Of a stretch of DNA of 45,880 bases, positions 11,636 to 23,144 are shown in pieces. The notes under the pieces were generated by a model, which was given only the letters and a program-made list of their open reading frames with translations, was not told the DNA's origin and did not search any database. Source of the stretch: Nannochloropsis salina CCMP1776 (Eukaryota > Sar > Eustigmatophyceae > Eustigmatales > Monodopsidaceae); the NCBI GenBank assembly GCA_004565275.1, contig SDOX01000010.1:63024-108903 (forward strand), in the 5' to 3' direction. Each line of letters begins with the position of its first letter. Positions within the stretch are counted from its first letter, which is position 1. Position numbers and translations under genes: made by a program.

Positions 11636-14600
11636 TTACTTTCTGTCCAACTTTACCACCACTACGCCCTCCGAAGAGTCGACCGACACCTTAACTGTCC
11701 TTCTCCTTTCCGCCTGCCCTCCCTCTCCTGACCCGTGAGGCTGTTCGTACCGGTGCAGCGCAGCGACAAGGGCGGGCATCAATCTGGATCGCCCTCCCTC
11801 GGAATGCGTTCCTCTCCCCGTGATGAAGCGAAAACTTCGGAGGGAGGGGGGAAGCGAGGGAGGATACATGGCCAGGAGGGAGTGGAGGAGGGAAAGAGCT
11901 TCCGATACCCGGAGACCATGGAGATCGACGCTCAATTTGGTAAGGTCAGGGAGGAGGCTGCAGGGAAAAAACATCGAGAGGGGGGAGGGAGATGAGCGAG
12001 CGACGGGAGAAGGACACGTTGTTGTTTGTCATGCGTCCCACCTGTCCTCTTCCTTCCCTTCCTTGTCATCACCCTCCTGCCTTACCTTGAGAGGACGCGT
12101 AGAGCCACCAGGCTTCCTGTGTTGTTTCTCAACCCCATTTCCTCTCCCTCCACCACGCCAACCACCAAGGCTGGGCAAGTTTCCTGGAGAAGGGCGCAGG
12201 CAGCCCTGCGTCGAGGAGGGAAAGGGACGGAAAGGGAAAGAAAACATGACAGTGTGAAAGTGAGCACATCCTGCAACCAGCGCCTAAAATCCTTGAGTTT
12301 ATCGTGCCACCCTTTTCCCCGGTAGCACCCCCTCCCTCTCCCCGCTCCCAACGTCTTCCTTGCCTAGCGTGAAAGTGTTGCATGCGCTGTCGGTGCGCGT
12401 ACCCAGACGCGGAGGCCACTCCTGTTTGCAAAGACGTGCCACAGTGATAGGGCGAGATTCAGCAGGCGAGTGACCGGGGGTATCGGAAGCCGAAGGATGA
12501 GAAGGAAGGAAGTCGTAAGAGGACTTCTGGGAGCCATCGGCATTATTGATCGAAGATAATTTACATATCTTTCGTGCAAGGGGACTACCGTATTGCGCAA
12601 AAAGCAGACCTTCAGTTGGACGCTCCCGACGTTCAATGAATGACGTACATTTTTCACAACCTGCACGGCCCCATGTACCCAGAAATTTCGACGCCTGGCC
12701 TCTCTCTTGCAGACACGTACGCTCCCAATGTCAACAGAAATCCTACCTGCAGCGGAAGAGTGGCGGTGGTAGGCCGTCGCGGCCAGTCGAAATGCACCCA
12801 TCATCTCCATCTTCTCCCTTCTCGCCGCCTCTCGATGAAGCATCGCCACCTCCTTCCCCCCCGCCCTCCCACCCTCCTCTCCTGGCGGGATTAGGGGATA
12901 AGGCGTGTGGTAACGACCCGTGGGAGTGGGGGGGGATGAAGAGGAGGAAGAGAGCGCGGGTAGGGAGATGGTTTTCAGCAAGGATGTCTGTGTGGTGGAG
13001 GGTCAGAGAGCACCACTCAGTCCCTCGTCCCCTGTTGCCTTCCTCTTTTCCCTTGCGCCCTCCCTTGATGCCTCCCTTATTTCTCTTTCATTCTTGTACC
13101 TTCGTACAATCACTGGTTTGTCCACACGACCTAGCCTTCCCTCAATCTTTCCCTCCCTCCTCCCTTCCCTCCCTCCCTCCCTCCTTGCCTCCTGTCTCTT
13201 TGCCTCCCACTTTCGACGGCACTGCTGCGCCCTCTCTGGGTCCAGTGCCAGAAGGGAGGCCTCTGTCATGCTCATGTCGCCGTCGTGGACCTGAGGGGAA
13301 GGGGAAAAGGGACGATGGACAGAAGAAAATGCGTAAGCTTCAATTGAGAGGTCGGATGACTTAACGGCCCAGGGAGAATCAATCCTTTAGGGTCAGGGTT
13401 AGGTTTAGGTTTAGATTTAGGGTTAGGGTTAGGGTTAGGGTTAGGGTTTCAGGGGAGGAGTAGGGGTCGAATGACTGGGCGGTCCAGGAAGAATCGGAAG
13501 AGTCCGGGACAACCACCACCCTAAGAGGTCGTTCGTTTCCCCCCTCCCTTGCTTCCCCCTTTCCTTCTCACCTCCAACAGCAGTGAGCGCACCAGCTCCT
13601 TCTGGAAACCCCCTCTTCCCCCGTAGACGTCTTCCAACCACGCCATTCCGCGGGCACGCGTGCGTTGAGCCTGCACACCTCCCTTCCTCCCTCCCTCCCT
13701 CCCTCCCTCTCCCTCCCCCACCCTATTCGTCCGTCCCGGCCGACGCTCCATTGGCAAGGAGGGCGATAGGGAATGTCTCGGGGACGGAGGAAGGGAAGGG
13801 AAGGAGGAGGCAACAAGTACGGGCGGCCGCGCGAGGGGAGGAAGAAGCGGGGAAGACGAGGAAGGAGGCGCCCAGGGAGAGGTCGAGGTGGAGGGAAGGA
13901 GGGGAAGAGGGCGGGATGGAGGGAGGGCGGGAGGAAGGGGGGGGCCCTCGCCCGACTGACGGTGCCGCCTGTTTTGGGTGCCACGGCTGGGAACTGCATG
14001 GGCCAGGTGGAGAGAGAGGGGGAGGGAGGGGGGAAGGGGGAGGGAGAGGAAGAGGGGGAGGGAGAGGAAGAGGGGGAGGTAGGGGGAGAGGGGGGGCAGA
14101 GGGAGGGAACGGGGACGTGAGGCAGTTCAAGGCCCGCGCGCGTGGATGTGATTTCAAAACAGGGCCCCATCCCTCATTCTCTCTCTGTTTATTCTACCCC
14201 TCTTTCCCTCCCTCCTTCCCTCCCTTCGTCGTGCATCTACCTTCCCAGGAAGAGGCGAAGTGGGCAGAGGGAGAGGGAGGAGAGCCTCCCACCAGGTAAT
14301 AGGCAGCCGCATCCATGTCGCCTTGGGATGGAGGGTGGAAGGGAGGGTGGACGGGAGGGTGGGGAGGAGGGCGGGAGGGAGGACGGTCGGTGAGGCGCTC
14401 GGGGTGGGTGAGGAGGGGCGAGGGAAGCACGGGCACGTCGAGGGGAGGGATGAGGGGGAAGTCAGGAGAACAGATGATATAGTAAAAGAAATGGAAGGAA
14501 GGGGAGGGGGAAAAGCTTCGGAAAGAAGCAAACACAAGGTAAGGAAGCAGGGGAGGAACGAGGGAGGGAGGGACCAGAGAAGGCAGGGAGGGAGGAAGGA

Positions 14601-15984
14601 AGGGACGGACGAAGCGCTCCAGTACCTGCGTGCTGGACAAGGGTCTCTCGGAGAAGGTCCCGGGGTAAGGAGGGGAACAACGCAGCCATCGAATCCAGCG
14701 CATCCTCCACGTTCCTCTTCCCTGCCCCCCCGCCTGCCGCGTCGAAGGCGTCGCTTGGAGTTGCCTCCACCCTTTCTTCGTCCGCTTGGGGGACGCGACC
14801 GAAGGAAGGGGGAAATTCTTCCTCCACCCCCACGCTTTTCTCTCCTACCGCCTCCTCCTCTTCGTCTCCTGTATCCTCATCCAAGAGCAGCATCCTCTCT
14901 ACTTCCTGTTGGTGGGGTCAAGTCTTGGTGAACATGATTGACAATGTCTTTGCCGGCGTGCGGCCTTCCCCGTCGCCCTCTCCACATGCATGCATCCTTT
15001 TCCTACTCCTCTTTTTCTCCTCCACCTTTCTTTGCCGTAACACTTTCCTTTCTCTCTTCTTTTCTGCACAGACCTCCTCCTTTACATCAGACACCCTCTC
15101 CCCTTTCCTCCTCCTCCCCGCCCTCCTCCCCCCTCTTACCTGCACAGCCCCCTCCAGCCCCTCCGCCTCCCCATAGACCCTATATAGCGCCTGCAAGGGC
15201 AAGATGCCCTTGAACATCCCACAGGCCTTCTCCCAAACCTCTGGGCTCGTGAAGGCTTGCGCCTTGCCCTCGGCCTTTCCCTCATTCGCCAGATCGCTCA
15301 GCAGGCAGAACGGCCCTTCGCCGTCCTCTCCTTCTTCGAGGATGCCATGCTGAGCCTCTCCCTCTCTAATCTCATAGGGATAGTCTTCCTCCCTTTCCAG
15401 CTGCTCCGCCCCTGCCTTTTTTTGCTCTCCTTCGGTTTCCTTCTCCTTCCTCCCTCTCGATTTCTCGTCCGCCCTCTCTAAATTCCAGACTACGTCGTCT
15501 GCTCCGATCTCACGTTCCTTTATTTCAGTCGTTTCTGCGACAACGTTACCGTTACTGTTATGGAGGATGACTTCCTTGTCCGTAGCCACCAAAAGTAGCG
15601 CATCCAATGCCCTGTGTGATGACAGAGAGAATGGACGCATCAATCCCCTCGAACATTACTGCCATTTTTAATTCGGCCTTATCCCTCTTTTCCTGTCCCA
15701 ACCGATATTGCGCTCCAGAATCTTTGATATGTTACCTTTATGCTATTATGCATAACAACAATTTCAATCTCACATCTTATTCGGGGGGCCGATAGAGTGA
15801 CCTGCCTACCTCCCTACCTGGAAACCTCCCCCCCTTCCCTGTTCAACACAGCCTTCACGGTGCCCAGAGGAATCTGTCCTCCAAACATGTCGAACAAGGT
15901 GTCAACTGCATCGTCATGCACTGGGTGCTGCTGCTGCTGGAGGTTCTTTTTCTTTTTTTTCCCCATCTCTGTAGGTGAGATCAT
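11636..15984 (-). CDS. Multi-CUE, DUF1771 and Smr-domain protein (model incomplete in the middle)
   Basis: Exons read on the minus strand are 15818-15984, 15140-15611, 14626-14905, 14241-14321, 13572-13670, one starting at 13290 (end unresolved), 12747-12881, 12364-12421, 12086-12205 and 11636-11957. CUE-type helices recur: DTLFDMFGGQIPLGTVKAVL, then MFKGILPLQALYRVYGEAEG, MAALFPSLPRDLLRETLVQH and WLEDVYGG with HDGDMSMTEASLLAL. DUF1771 (LHREAARREKMEMMGAFRLA, HRQRMQHFH) and a C-terminal Smr domain (DLHGLRVSEALSLL, FITGRGTHSEGG) follow. CUE domains bind ubiquitin and Smr domains bind or nick nucleic acid, so a role in ubiquitin-linked RNA quality control, as for the N4BP2/Cue2 class, is a family inference. 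The DLHGL and GRGTHS motifs of active Smr are intact. The junction after 12364 would use a GC donor. The phase between 14241 and 13670 does not match, so an exon is missing there. A second ATG lies six codons in. Confidence 0.85.
13388..13450 (+). repeat. Interstitial telomere-type repeat (five perfect TTAGGG units plus variants)
   Basis: Perfect TTAGGG units run from 13417 to 13446, preceded by degenerate TTTAGG/TCAGGG variants. The tract lies in the intron between minus-strand exons 13572-13670 and 13290 of the Smr gene. TTAGGG is the telomere unit of many stramenopiles. Such tracts mark old break repair or telomere capture. Smaller one- to two-unit matches occur in other introns. Confidence 0.9.
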
Positions 15985-16721
15985 GTAGGACAGAGGCAAA
16001 AGGGGAGCAGGGGAGTGTGGAGACTGGTGAAGTTTTTGATCCTATAGCATGTTTAAAAGGCGTATTCTGATGATCGGTAAAACAATAGAAGGCACGTGTA
16101 CATAAGTGTAAATATTGTGCAAATTTGTGTATGTTTCTTTGCGTCTAGGGAGGGTCGAGCGGATTGAGTGCGCTGGCGTATGCGTATCGCTCAGCTCGCC
16201 ATTAATTCATGTCGTGATATATTTTGCCAGCTGAAGCAACGCCTTCCATGCCTCGTGTGTGTAGCTATATCTCTGTGAAAAGGGATATGGCAGATATCTC
16301 TCTGGCTGAGCACGCAAACACGTCATTTGCATTTTTAATACTGCTACGAACTCCATTAATCCCTTCAAGATTCCAAACTTCATCAACGCAACCACCTCCC
16401 GTTCCTCACGCTCTAATAATTATTTCTACAAATAATTGAACGATCACTGACGCTTCAAAAGGCCCCTTGATCGGTCAGCGCTGAAGGAACAGAAATGTGT
16501 CGTCATTTGTAAGAAGAATGCTCGACGTAAGTGTTCGGACGGATGCCCGGACAGTAGGACTTGTATTATCAACTCCCTCACTACCTCAGCTATATTCCAC
16601 CCTTTTCCTCCACGGTCACTGAAAGCTCAACCTTCCCTAACGGAGAATCGCCCCGCAGTTGTGGCGTTTTAAAAGTGTGGTGACATTGCTATTGTTGCAC
16701 ATATTCACCTGATTCATAGTT
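15985..16721. other. Divergent promoter region between the Smr gene and the kinase-aldolase gene
   Basis: This 737-bp AT-richer spacer separates two start codons facing away from each other. It must hold both promoters and 5' leaders. Reading frames here are short and unrelated to either product. No TATA box or known element is convincing. Confidence 0.5.
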
Positions 16722-19700
16722 ATGATGTCGTACATTGTCAGCCGGGCGCAGACAAGCAGAAGGCTTTTAGGATGCCACGTTTGGAAAAATTGCCAAGAAA
16801 GTGTATTAACGCAACGGCAACAGCAGCATATGCATCTAGCACGGGGTTTCTCAGCCTTTGCGCGGAGAAACAAGCTGCACGTGTGCTGCCTGGGGTCCAC
16901 CCTGTCGTACCTCCGGGCTCCGCCCCCTCGACTGCCACGTCCTCCCTCTCGACCGCCCTCCGCGCCCCTCTCTCACTCTCCGGCCTCATCGACTCCGGTA
17001 GGGAAGCCAGTCGCTCTGCTACGCATTTGATGCCTGAATTCCCACCATTTGCCTCCCCTCATCACCCCTACAGCCTCTCCCTCTTGAGACTCTGCTATCC
17101 ACGCTACCCCGACCTCCATCATCGTTTATGCCAGAAATTCAGGAGCACCTCCGGCAATCGACGCGGGGTGGCAGACGCAGAAAGCTGGTGGTTGTCGATG
17201 GTAAGCGAACCTGCACCCCGATTGTCGCGAGGAAGAAGGGCCTGTCGACGCTGATTGAGTAGCAATAACAGGGGCTACACACGACCCATATGCCTCATGA
17301 ACAAAATATGACATAACGATCCCATCCTAATCGCGCGTCTTCTCCTTCCCTCTTCACAGATGATCCCACCGGCACGCAGAGCGTGCAAGGCTTTCCTGTG
17401 CTGTCGGAATGGACCGCGGAGGCTCTCGCTCGGGAGATCGAGGATGATAGCACCCCAGGATTCTTTCTCCTTTCGAACATCCGGTGTGCAAGCCCGTGCT
17501 GGAGGGGAAGATGGGCTGTAGGGAGGGGAAGGGTGGAAGTGATATGCTTTCCTTCTGGAAAATATCTCAATGGTCTCACATCTCGTCCTTTGGGCTCTTT
17601 CCCTGTAGGGCTTTGTCAGCAAGAGACGCCGAGCACGTCTTGCGGGAGATTCGGACAGGCCTCGACGCCGCGCTCAAGGTACCCATCCTCTTGCCCGTTT
17701 CGTGTACTAATCTTGGTTCAGATTTCTCAAAGACTCCCTTTTACCTACTAGTGCTCCCTGTTCGACCCTCTCCTGTGCTTTTTCCTCCTCTTTGGCAACT
17801 TGCACGCTCGCTCCTGCTTCTTTTCCTGGTTGTCTGCCCCTCAACTTCTTGTGTCCACGATTCCTGCTCTTCTGGGATCCTCTTCATGTGCTGCACTTTT
17901 TTTGCCCCTTCCACCGTATCTATCTTTGGCTGTTCATCCGTACTTCACGAGCGCCAGCTGACTCGCCCATGCGACGTATGTCTCGGAGGAATTTGACCAC
18001 TCTCTGACTCGATCATCCAAATGCAGCGACTGAATCGCTCTGAAGACTCGGTTACCATCATTTCTCGCTCGGACTCGACCTTGCGTGGTACGTGGCGTTC
18101 TCCCTTCACTCACCTCTCACCGTCCAAGAGAGAATATGGTTGCCATCCATCCATGACTTCTTTCCTTCTCACCCCTGTTCCCCTTTCCTTGTCCGACCGC
18201 CCTTCCCCTTCCCTCCGGGCCCGAACAGGACATTTCCCTCTGGACGTCGAGGTCCTCTGTTCGCATCCTCCCCTTGATAAGAAAGGGGCCGAATCGCAAG
18301 CAAGGATGCCCCGCGGAGGGACCAGTGTCTTGACGCTGGTGGCACCCTTCTTCCAGGCAGGGGGTCGGATGACGGTACGCCACGCTTTCCATGCTCAGGT
18401 CTTTGTCCCGTATTTGCTGTCGCCGTCCTCCACGAGCCGATGAATTTTGTACCCTGAAGCCATGCCCTCTCCTCCCTGTCCCTCCTCTTTCCTGAGTAGA
18501 TCAACGACGTGCATTATATGACCACCTCCCCTGCCTCCGTCCTTCCCGTGCACCTGACGCCGTTTGCGCAGGACAAGGCCTTTGGGTTCTCCACCTCGAA
18601 CCTAAAGGATTGGGTAGGTCCAATCAGACTGCTCTCTCACTTCTATCTCTACCTCCCTTCCTCCCTCCCTCCCCCCCCTCCTTCCTCCGTATTCCCCTAC
18701 CTATCTGCCTCTTTCTTCTTATTACGTCCAAATTTGGGCGTGACATTAAATGCACTTTGATTTTAAAGAATCGCGACCACATAAGGACATTTGAAGGGAA
18801 AAGTGAAGGACATTGAGTAAGAGTGAAGGATAATGGAAAAGAGAACAACATGCAGTCACAATCTTATGACTCCTCGTAGGTCGCACAGAAGCTTGGAGGA
18901 GGCGTGAAGGCCGAAGACGTGGCTAGTATCACCCTAGACGACATCCGGTGCGTGTCAGTCTCTTAAGTTTTTAAAGTCAATCGTCACGAAACTCACTCTC
19001 TCCTCCACCGGCTCTATTCTCTCTTTTCAAAATCTAGTCGTGGTGGTCCCACCGGCGTCCGCGATAAGCTTCTTAGCCTTGCCAGGAGCAACACCACCAG
19101 TCTGGGCACGTATGTGGTGGTCAATGCCGTGACGAGGGAGGACTTAGAATGCGTAGTACTGGGTAGCCTCCAGGCAGAAGACGCAGGACTGGAGGGGTCG
19201 ACGGAGGGCGAGCCCGGGATCCGGATGGTGTGAGTGAACGAATGGGAGGGATGGATACGACATTCCTGGTGCATTTCGGCATCAGCTGTTCACAATATCC
19301 TTAGTAATCTGCATACTGATTCACTTTGTGGGAAAATGTGATCTGGCTTATCATGGGTTCCCGACATCTCCTTGCCTTTAAAGACTGAATCATCATCCTG
19401 ACCATGTCGCCTTTTGGGGTCCCCCCTCCCTCTGTTCTCCCCAGCTATCGCACAGCTGCAGACTGGGTCGCCGTTCGCGCTGGACTTTCCCCTCTGCCTC
19501 CCCTGCCAGCCTCCGCTCTCCGCCCCCCTCCCGATCTTCCTTCCCACGTCCCCTCCGCCGAGGGAGGCCTGATAGTGGTAGGCTCCTATGTACCCAAATC
19601 GTCGGAGCAACTCTCTTTCCTCCTGGAAAACGGAGGAAAGGAGCAATTCCAGGTAAGAATATGTCAGGGGGGTAAGAAGGAGGGGGGGGGCAACGCTGAA

Positions 19701-22057
19701 TGTCGGCATGCAGGGCACGGAAGGCGTCTTTGATGTATCCTTTGAGAGGTCGACTGGACGACCTGGGATCATCCAGGCTTTTTGATGTCGGATTGGGCCG
19801 CGTGGGAAGGGTGTCCAAGGCATGACATGCTGTGTAATTGTATTGCTTTACAGAAGAATCTGAACCTCGATGCTTTATATTCTGCTCTTCCATTCAGGGC
19901 ATCGAAATTTGTGTGGACACGCTCTTCCAGGATGAAACAGCGCGCCTAGGGGAGATTGTGAGAGTCACTGCTGCTATTGAAGGAGGGATCAATGCGGGAA
20001 AGCATGTCGTTATTTTCACGAGCCGTCAGGTGGGTTATGATCTCATCCTTCTTTTTTTAAATATAATTATTATTAGGGTTAGGGCTAGGTTCCTTTCTTA
20101 TTATACCTTTCAATCAAATTTTTTAAAATCAGCTTCGCCAAGAAGACGGTGCAGGTGGTCTCATCTCAGGGATGAAGGTGTCTGACTCCGTCGTCGAGAT
20201 TGTTAAAAACTTGCGCACAAGGTGAGAGACGCGGGGAAAATGGGAGCAGATAGAATATGACTGTAGGGCTATGCACGTAAGGAGACATGAAAAGCAAATG
20301 AGAAGCAAAAGGAAGTTGCAGTACAAGGGGAACAAGGAAGTCCATTTGTCTATCTCTCGATAGCAATGTTAGCGCCTAGGATGCATTCATTCCGTGTCTC
20401 CTGCTCCTGCGCTCAGTGTATGTAAGAGAGACTTTACACCATCATTTGTCGTTGATAAGGAACTCGCTATGGCGGGCAAGGGCGTCAGAGGGATGTCATG
20501 CCTATCGATAATAAATGCCAACATGTGTTACATTATTCCTAGACCTCCATTGTCATTCTGTACCTCTTCTCACATTGTCTGATCATCTGTCTGTGAATCA
20601 GACCCCTTTTTCTCATTGCCAAAGGAGGGATCACATCAAATGACGTGGCGGTCAAGGCCCTGGGTCTCAAGAGGGCCATGGTGCTTGGGCCAATTCTACC
20701 CGGTGTTCCTGTGTGGGAATGCGGAGAAGAGAGCAAGTTTCCGGGTATGAAGGTACGCAGTGACGCACAGAAACCGATTCGTGCGCGTGCCTATGTGTCT
20801 TTGCTTACCGAGTGACGATCAAATGTTTTTCGTCGTCTCTTCTCTTCTCTATTTCTAAGTACGTCGTCTTCCCTGGCAACGTGGGCTCTTCGCAAGCGCT
20901 GTTCGAGGCAGCTCAAAAACTATGCTTCCCTCCTTCCGCTTCTACGCCTCCATCACCCGACTCCAAGACTTCTTTAGCTTCGTGTGTCACTCCCACACGT
21001 CCCGTTTTCGCCTCGTCCTCTCGCACTCTCGATCTCCTGGAGGCTGCGCGTGCGAAAGGAGAGGCTGTCGGGGCTTTCAATGTTTATAACCTTGAAGGAG
21101 TCAGAGCCGTTGTTCGTGCCGCGGCGGCAACGAACAGCTCGGCGATTTTGCAAGTCCATCCATCATCACTTGAATTCGGTGGACAGCCTCTCCTGGAGCT
21201 CTGTCGCGCCGGGCGGTTCTTTGTGGAAGAAATGGGAACAATGAGAGGTTCCAAGGAGAAGGACACGATCGCAGTGCACCTCGACCATGCGAATGAGGCA
21301 GCCGTAATAGAGCAAGTTCTGGTGAGTGGCCATTATATGACACATACTAATCATGCGTACAAGCTTACACCGACTCTTCTGGCTATGTATCCACAAGAAT
21401 CGAATCAACTCCCGTGAAGTTTAACATGCCAGAGTAATTTCTCTTTCAGTCACCCATATTTTGCGTCAACACTCCACCGCTACGATGCAGGCAACTCAGC
21501 TAGTTGACTCTGTTATGTGCGATGGGTCGGCGAAACCTTATGAGGAAAATGTTTCATGGACCGCACAGATGACACGACTTGCACACAGTAAGGGCATTCC
21601 TGTAGAGGCAGAGCTGGGTCGCTTGGCCGGGGAGGAAGACGGACTGAGCGTCCAGGAAAAAGAAGCAAAAATGACTGATCCTCTCCAGGTCCCAGATTTT
21701 GTGGAACAGACAGCCATAGATATGGTGGCGGTGACAATCGGAAACGTTCATGGGCGATATGCGAGGAATCCGCCGGTACTCGACTTGGCCCGGCTGGCAG
21801 ATATACGGGCGGCTACGGATCGATTACTTGTCTTACATGGAGCGTCCGGACTTCCTCCAAAAGTGGTGCATGCGACCATCGCCATTGGTGCGATCTGCAA
21901 GTTTAATGTGAACACCGAGGTCAGGGAGGCAGCTATGCAGGTGATTCGCGAGGGCAAAGCCAAGGACGTGTTACCATTAATGCAAACGACTGGCGAAGCT
22001 ATGCAACGCGTGATTGAGAACAAAATGAGACTTTTCAAAGCGTCGCCGTCAATATAG
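16722..22057 (+). CDS. Fusion of DUF1537 (OtnK-like) four-carbon sugar-acid kinase and class II fructose-bisphosphate-type aldolase
   Basis: Fifteen exons: 16722-16997, 17074-17200, 17360-17483, 17609-17678, 18027-18087, 18229-18374, 18500-18613, 18880-18947, 19038-19229, 19445-19652, 19898-20029, 20133-20221, 20602-20752, 20860-21321 and 21491-22057. They total 928 residues with every phase matching. The kinase half begins LVVVDDDPTGTQSVQGFPVL and has ISRSDSTLRGHFPLDVEVL, FQAGGRMTINDVHYM, LIVVGSYVPKSSEQL and LIAKGGITSNDVAVKALG. The aldolase half has VGAFNVYNLEGVRAVV, HLDHAN, EAELGRLAGEEDG, GNVHGRY, LHGASG and KFNVNTEVR, keeping the catalytic Asp and metal-binding His residues. Bacterial relatives phosphorylate four-carbon acids such as threonate, and the aldolase then cleaves the phosphorylated product. 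Land plants have the same order downstream of two dehydrogenase-like domains; these are absent here. The Arg/Ser/Ala-rich N-terminus before the kinase may be an organelle-targeting sequence. ATG 16725 is an equal start. Confidence 0.94.
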
Positions 22058-23144
22058 TAACAGAATAGGTAAATATAATTCCAGCAGAAGAATAAATTAA
22101 AACGTGTTCCAGTACAGCTACGTGCTCCATCAGGTAGGCTTCTTTCTTCTTCAGTTGATATATTTAGCTGAGTTGAAGCTGAGACAATGCCTGATCCGGT
22201 CGAATCCCTTTAAACGTTCAACAGTCATTCTATAATAGTCATATAGAACTGTTATCATGTATGACTCCACCTTTGGTTTGCATTCTTTTATCCTGTAACC
22301 TTGATTTATAGGGGCATGGCCTCTATGAGCTTTCATTTTTGCAGTTTTCATAGAGGGTAAAACCGCGTTCTACGAAGCTTGCGATGACTAGAAACGCTAA
22401 CTCGGCTCATTTTGTTATATTACATATTAATTTTAGAAGTGAATCGAAAATCTGCTTAAACTGATCATGAGCACGGATTTGTAATTCGGAAATTGGAATG
22501 ATTCGCGGCGTCGTTTCCCCTATCGGTGAGGAACTGTCATATCGACATTGAAAAATCAATCTTCATGCTCCCGACATCAGTATCACGTTATTCATCGTCA
22601 AATATGTCAGAGAGTCTCTAAATGTGACTATACGTTCTGTGGGGCTCGCAGTCCTCGCTGTGCTGCAAATTCACGGTCAGGATCAGAGCACGACCCCGAA
22701 ACCGTTGCCCTCTGTCAAATAAGCGGGCCTCACACGGTACGCCCGTTAATGCAAACGGTTTTACCTACTGTGCAGGTTTTTAGAGATCTGCCTGCTCTAA
22801 ATCGCATGAAGGATAACACAACAACAATTAATAGCTAATTACAGTTAGAAGGAAACTTATCGACACTTGTGTGAAGAAGAGCAGTTACCACGGCCTGCGT
22901 TGACTATATGGATTGAAGGGTGGCTGCCCAGTACCAGCCACTACAATACGTGTATACTCGAATGTCACGACATTGTGTTGTGTGCTAAAACCTTCTTTCA
23001 CAGCAATTTCCTATGTCCTTGCACGACAATAAATGTATAGTGTGATACCTCCAGAAAGCTCATCAGACCTCCATTGCTACATCTTCTGTCTCTCTCCTTC
23101 TCGTGCTACAGCGGTCGATCTCTTATCGCAAAGTCCTTCAAAGG
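22058..23144. other. AT-rich spacer, no gene found
   Basis: This is the 3' end of the kinase-aldolase gene and the promoter of the lipase gene in the same orientation. Open frames such as 22548-22838 show no family features and no splice logic. An 18-base word near 22590 repeats one at 7768. Confidence 0.55.
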
